A DNA stretch of 64,000 bases from Cheilinus undulatus (lineage: Eukaryota; Chordata; Actinopteri; Labriformes; Labridae), in contig NC_054869.1 in assembly GCF_018320785.1 (NCBI RefSeq), positions 20,160,698 through 20,224,697 on the forward strand. The letters are read 5' to 3'. Under the pieces are notes generated by a model. That model was not told the DNA's origin and searched no databases. It worked only from the letters and a program-made list of their open reading frames with translations. Of the stretch, positions 59,922 through 64,000 are shown one piece after another. The translations under genes were made by a program, and so were the position numbers. How positions within the stretch are numbered: position 1 is the first letter of the stretch; every line of letters begins with the position of its first letter.

Positions 59922-62870
59922 AATATCCCCTTGTTTGTTATATGAGGAGTCTATTTTGTGAGCATGTGAATGAAAATCTCAGGGCAGCCCCTCTTGGCTG
60001 TTCTGCTCTGTTTCACCATAACTGCGTTGTCAGATTGAAGAATGAACACTAATGTCAAGACCACAGGAGCTGGAGTGGCTGTCCACTGAAGGCTGTCATC
60101 CATTCAAAATGTGATATTATCATAACACTTCATTACCCTTAAAGACAGCACATGGGAAACCTATCACCCTTCTACATATTCCTTTAAACACAATGACTTT
60201 TTTCTCCTTTGCTGACAGACCTCTTGTGATGTTAGCAAGTAGCGTCATTTGTGTTGATGTAATTCATGACAAAAGCTTCCTTGCAGTCCTATTGTGACTG
60301 CTGTTGATTACAGAGGGTTGTGGGCAGACTGCAGCACTCTTAGCTGCAGTAGCTTTAGTATGTGTCACTCCTTTCATCCTGTGTGGTTACCGTATGTAAG
60401 GTTAAAGTCATACATTTAGGTACAGGCAATACACACACTCAGACACCCTTCTCAGCTTTTTTCTATCATGCACACACGCCTACATGCATACAAATACCTT
60501 ATGTAGCAAAAACATTTATTATACTGTACAGGTCATCCAGCTAACCCTAAAAAGATATGTGTATGAGGTGTTCCCTCAACTCTGTTACAGGATACTTGCG
60601 CACACAACAGACTTACTGCAAATAAATAAGATGTATAAAGTTTAAGAAAGACAATGACACATGGATGGATAGCGTGAGAAAAGGTTGCTGGGACTAATGG
60701 GCTCCAACATTCATGGGATTTATGAAACCATCCCATGCCATGTCAAATGTTAACCAGATACTAAAAATTTAATCTCACATGAATTTTCAAGATGTGGCAT
60801 TAAATTTTAAGATGTCATCTGAGGAAAAACCTCAAAGAGCATGCATCTGAATATAGAGGTCAGACAGTGCAAGGATGTGTTGTTAGTACACATTCATTAG
60901 CCCCCATGAAAATCAATCTAACACATAAAAGCTTCATGCAATCTTATAAAAACTGCACTGATATAACTTATGTTTGGATATACTTTTATACACTTATTCA
61001 AAGCACTCAAGTTGCATATTTTCTATGCACCTTGGTATTGTTGGCTGCAATTTTCTTTTGCAAGTTTTGAGATTTTTTTATGCTTATTCTGGTCATGTTT
61101 AATACACTAAGAATTCACATGACTGCAGGCTCTTCTTTGCACAGGACGGGTATTATGGTACAGGAAGCAGCAGGTCCTTCTGCCACCGAACAGTCTGCTG
61201 TATGTGAATGAGGTGACATTTTATTGAGGTTTATATGAATGTAAAACAGAGAGTGTGAAGGAGAGAGAGCAGTATGTCTGTGAGTGCAGCACATGCTTGC
61301 ATTTGATTCCCTGTCTGCACGCTTGTCTTGTGATATTCTAATTGGTGCTGGATTAGACTTGTGCTGGCGTTACCTCAATGTGAGCAATATGGGCCCAGCC
61401 TGGCCTCAGTGTGTCGGTGAGCTGCTAATGTGCTGAGCAGGCTATGGCACAGTATGCTGCTCTACACCTCCTGCAGTCTCCCACAGGGACTTGGAGAAAG
61501 GAGGCAGATGGGGAGGTCGCTGTGGGGCTTTATTTGTGGATAACTGCAGGTTGTTTGTGTATGTGGTGGCAAAGGCACACATGTATGCAATTAATGCATT
61601 GGCATAATTACAAAACGATGTGAAATCCCAGCATCATTTTTACAGAAACTCCTGCAGATGGCAGAATCTTTGCAACATACATATCCTTTTTTTACAATGA
61701 CACACACCAGAATCCATTTCTTTTTATATTTTCTTGACACTCACAGCCTAACCAAAAAGGCTCTCCCACTTTCTCTGTGGTTTAGGGGGCTGTTTTTCAC
61801 TTTCTTTTTTCAGAGGGCAAGCAGGGGAGTTTGCAGCTGCCACTTCGAATGCACATATGGGCAGAGTGGTGGTGCGATGGGGGTGGGGACGGAGAACACA
61901 TGGCCCCCTCAGTCACACTTTTATGGTGGTAGATAATGGGCAGCTCCATGCATGCACAACTTTTGGATTCATGATGAACAGCAGCTTGGACAGAGGAGTC
62001 AGTAAGAGTAGAATCACACATGTGACAAACACTGAATTAGACATTTACATGAACTCTAAATGCTGCAGGAGCATATTTGCTAGATCATCTGTCATACTAC
62101 CATCCTCTGTTCTTTTAGTGACAGATAAGCAGTGGAAATGTGTTGTTTGACCATCATTTTTTCATTTCTTATAATGAGGACAACTTGACACATGATTTGA
62201 GCATCTTTGGTGTTAAATATAAGCTAACACTTTCATACAGAGCTGTGAAAAAGGAATCCAGGTCAATATCTTTGTCTAATCATATGACATATACCACTAA
62301 CACATGTAGACAGAAATTAACAAACTTGCAGAGACACTTTATTGCCACATTTAATTGTCAGATTTTTTATGGGATTTATTTTGAAAGGGCTGGATTGAGG
62401 AAAAGCTGTCAATTTTTGTCTCTTCTTCATTTGGACCAAAGGTAGTTTTATCATTCAGCACAGGTAAATAACTGCACAGGGCTTCATGCCCCAAGAGGCC
62501 TCCTGATATAGTCATAATAAGTGTGCATCAAATATGAGGTAACAGTCTAAAATGCTTTGACTTATACAGCTAGTGTTGCAAATGTAAATAAGGCACCAAG
62601 AGTGAATAAAAGCATGAAAATAGATTTTGATAATCCAAAACAGCCAATAAAAAAAGCCCCAAAATGTCTTCATATCAAACAAATTATATTTAGGTAGATC
62701 TATACAGACTTAAACCATGAAATAGTGAGTTACTGTGTGTGTGTGTTGTGAAGTGATATAGATATGCAACAAATAAAAATGCGTCATATGTGTCAGAATA
62801 ATGGATATTGTACCAATAGTGAGCAGGCCTGCCTGGTGTCCTGGCTAATAGTTCCCTCATTTTGGAGCTG
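59922..62870. other. Intergenic DNA, no gene seen
   Basis: Unique AT-rich sequence. 61330-61560 is GC-richer and repeat-free and could hold a regulatory element, but nothing definite can be said. Open frames on both strands overlap and lack motifs. Confidence 0.45.
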
Positions 62871-63880
62871 TGTCAAGCTATTATTGGGTTCTGATGTTTA
62901 TTTGTGCCACTTTTTAACCACTTTTAGCCAATTTTTCCTCTTTTAACTCATTTGGTCACTTTTTAACCACTAGTATTACCTCATCTGGCCTTTTTTGCGA
63001 CTTTTAATCCATTAAAAAAACCATTTTCTCTCATTTTGCTTCTTTAACCAATTTTTGCCACTCTGCAAAATTTTGCTGCTGTAAAACACATTTTTGAGAC
63101 ACTTTTTAACTGCTTTTCACCATTTTTCAGCCCTTTGTGCATCTTTGCAACCAATGTTGCCACTTTTAACCCCTTTTTAGTCCCGAAACCCCTTTTAACC
63201 CTTATGACTGCTTTATCTGCTATTTTTACAATTTTTTTGCAACTTTCAACCCTTTTTTGTTTTCCAGCCAATAATTACCTCTTAAACCATTTTTTGACAC
63301 TTTTTAGCTGCTTTTCGTCATTTTCCACACATTTGTGCATCTCGGCAACCCATTTTGCCACTTTTTAGTCCTGTAACCCCTTTTAACCCATTATTACTAC
63401 TGTACTTAACCTGCCATTTGTGCAATTTCTTTGCCACTTTTAACCCTTTTCTATTTTCCCCCAAATAATTACCTCCGCCAAGGAGGTTATGTGATGGGCA
63501 GGGTTTGTTAGTTTGTTAGTTAGTTTGTTAGCAACATAACTCAAAAAGCCATGGACGGATTTTAATGAAATTTTCAGGAAATGTCAGAAATGGCATAAGG
63601 AAGAACTGATTAGATTTTAAGAGTGATCCAGATCACCATCTGGATCCAGGAATTTTTTAAAGGATTCTTTACAATTGGGAGATAGGGCTAATGGCAGAGG
63701 TCTGCGCTCTCCGAGTGCTTTTCTAGGTACCTATTAAACCATTTTTGCCACTTTTTTGATCTACTTTCACCTTTTCCTACCTATTTTTACATATTTGTAA
63801 CCCAATTTTGCCTTGTTTCACCACTCTTTTTGCCATTTGTTGCCGCTTTTAACCCATTATTGCCATTTTTTAATTTCTTA
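62871..63880. repeat. Decayed ~197-bp tandem repeat rich in CCACTTTTTAACC
   Basis: Two long units can be lined up. GACACTTTTTAACTGC at 63098 matches GACACTTTTTAGCTGC at 63296, and both units end AATAATTACCTC (about 63269 and 63464). Earlier (62871-63055) and later (63733-63880) sequence is more diverged but of the same kind. The lysine-rich minus-strand frame at 63044-63271 is a by-product. The array is split by an insertion at 63475-63727. Confidence 0.6.
63475..63727. mobile_element. Small dispersed repeat inserted in the tandem array
   Basis: The body starts with CCGCCAAGGAGGTTATG and ends near GGTCTGCGCTCTCCGAGTGC then TTTTCTAGG. I recognise this as a repeat common in many fish and other animal genomes. 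TACCT precedes it (63470-63474) and follows it (63728-63732). The uninterrupted neighbouring unit reads TTACCTCTTAAACC, so TACCT looks like a 5-bp target duplication. About 253 bp, non-coding. Confidence 0.6.
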
Positions 63881-64000
63881 AAAAAAAATCCCTTAACAGT
63901 TTTTCTTTTTTTGTCTTTTCTCAGTGTTTCTATCCACATTGTTAACATTACCACAACAAAGTAATTCTGTTTTATGAACATTACATTTTGAAGAAGGCTA

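Noticed and set aside
63044..63271. 75-codon lysine-rich minus-strand frame
   Set aside because: It is a translation of the AAAAGTGG-type tandem repeat; the similar neighbouring unit breaks the frame.

Overview
This window is nuclear DNA from a ray-finned (teleost) fish. The evidence is two intron-rich vertebrate genes with short to medium introns, Tc1/mariner and hAT-type DNA transposons, and AT-rich microsatellites. It holds two protein-coding host genes arranged tail to tail: ccnh (cyclin H, + strand, CDS 12863-19973, 9 coding exons, 316 aa) and rasa1 (p120 RasGAP, - strand, CDS 53541 down to 21152, 25 coding exons, 1050 aa). All exon boundaries were read by hand. Both reading frames join without a stop or frameshift. 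The convergent ccnh-rasa1 order is the same as CCNH-RASA1 on human 5q14.3.

Layout. 1-12480 is intergenic DNA: a decayed array of ATTAATC-rich units with a nested hAT-like MITE (785-3035), a large fold-back repeat (5270-6190), and several low-repeat, homeobox-site-like blocks that look like conserved non-coding DNA (4530-5130, 8040-8545, 9935-10720, 11590-11830). The ccnh promoter lies at about 12480-12730. ccnh runs to a poly(A) signal at 19986 that is part of a two-strand palindrome. The rasa1 3' UTR occupies the DNA up to the stop codon at 21152. rasa1 then covers 32 kb, including a first intron of 15.8 kb. Its introns carry a fossil mariner, an internally deleted Tc1 element inside another repeat, a TIR element, a MITE, TA repeats and a perfect 18-bp hairpin next to a 32-bp microexon. 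Upstream of rasa1 (54.1-64 kb) lie a Tc1-like transposon with a full-length transposase ORF (55395-56994), a second, inverted copy of the repeat seen in rasa1 intron 13 (57011-57573), a CCTAT/CCCTA pentanucleotide array, and a decayed ~197-bp tandem repeat split by a small mobile insertion with a visible target duplication.

Function. Cyclin H is the regulatory partner of CDK7 in the CDK-activating kinase/TFIIH. p120 RasGAP switches off Ras at the membrane, reading phosphotyrosine receptors through its SH2 domains. The genes share a locus but not a pathway. No novel biological system was found. The most interesting points are the GC-AG first intron of ccnh, the hairpin/microexon arrangement in rasa1, the paired inverted repeats each associated with a Tc1 element, and the insertions whose target sites can be reconstructed.
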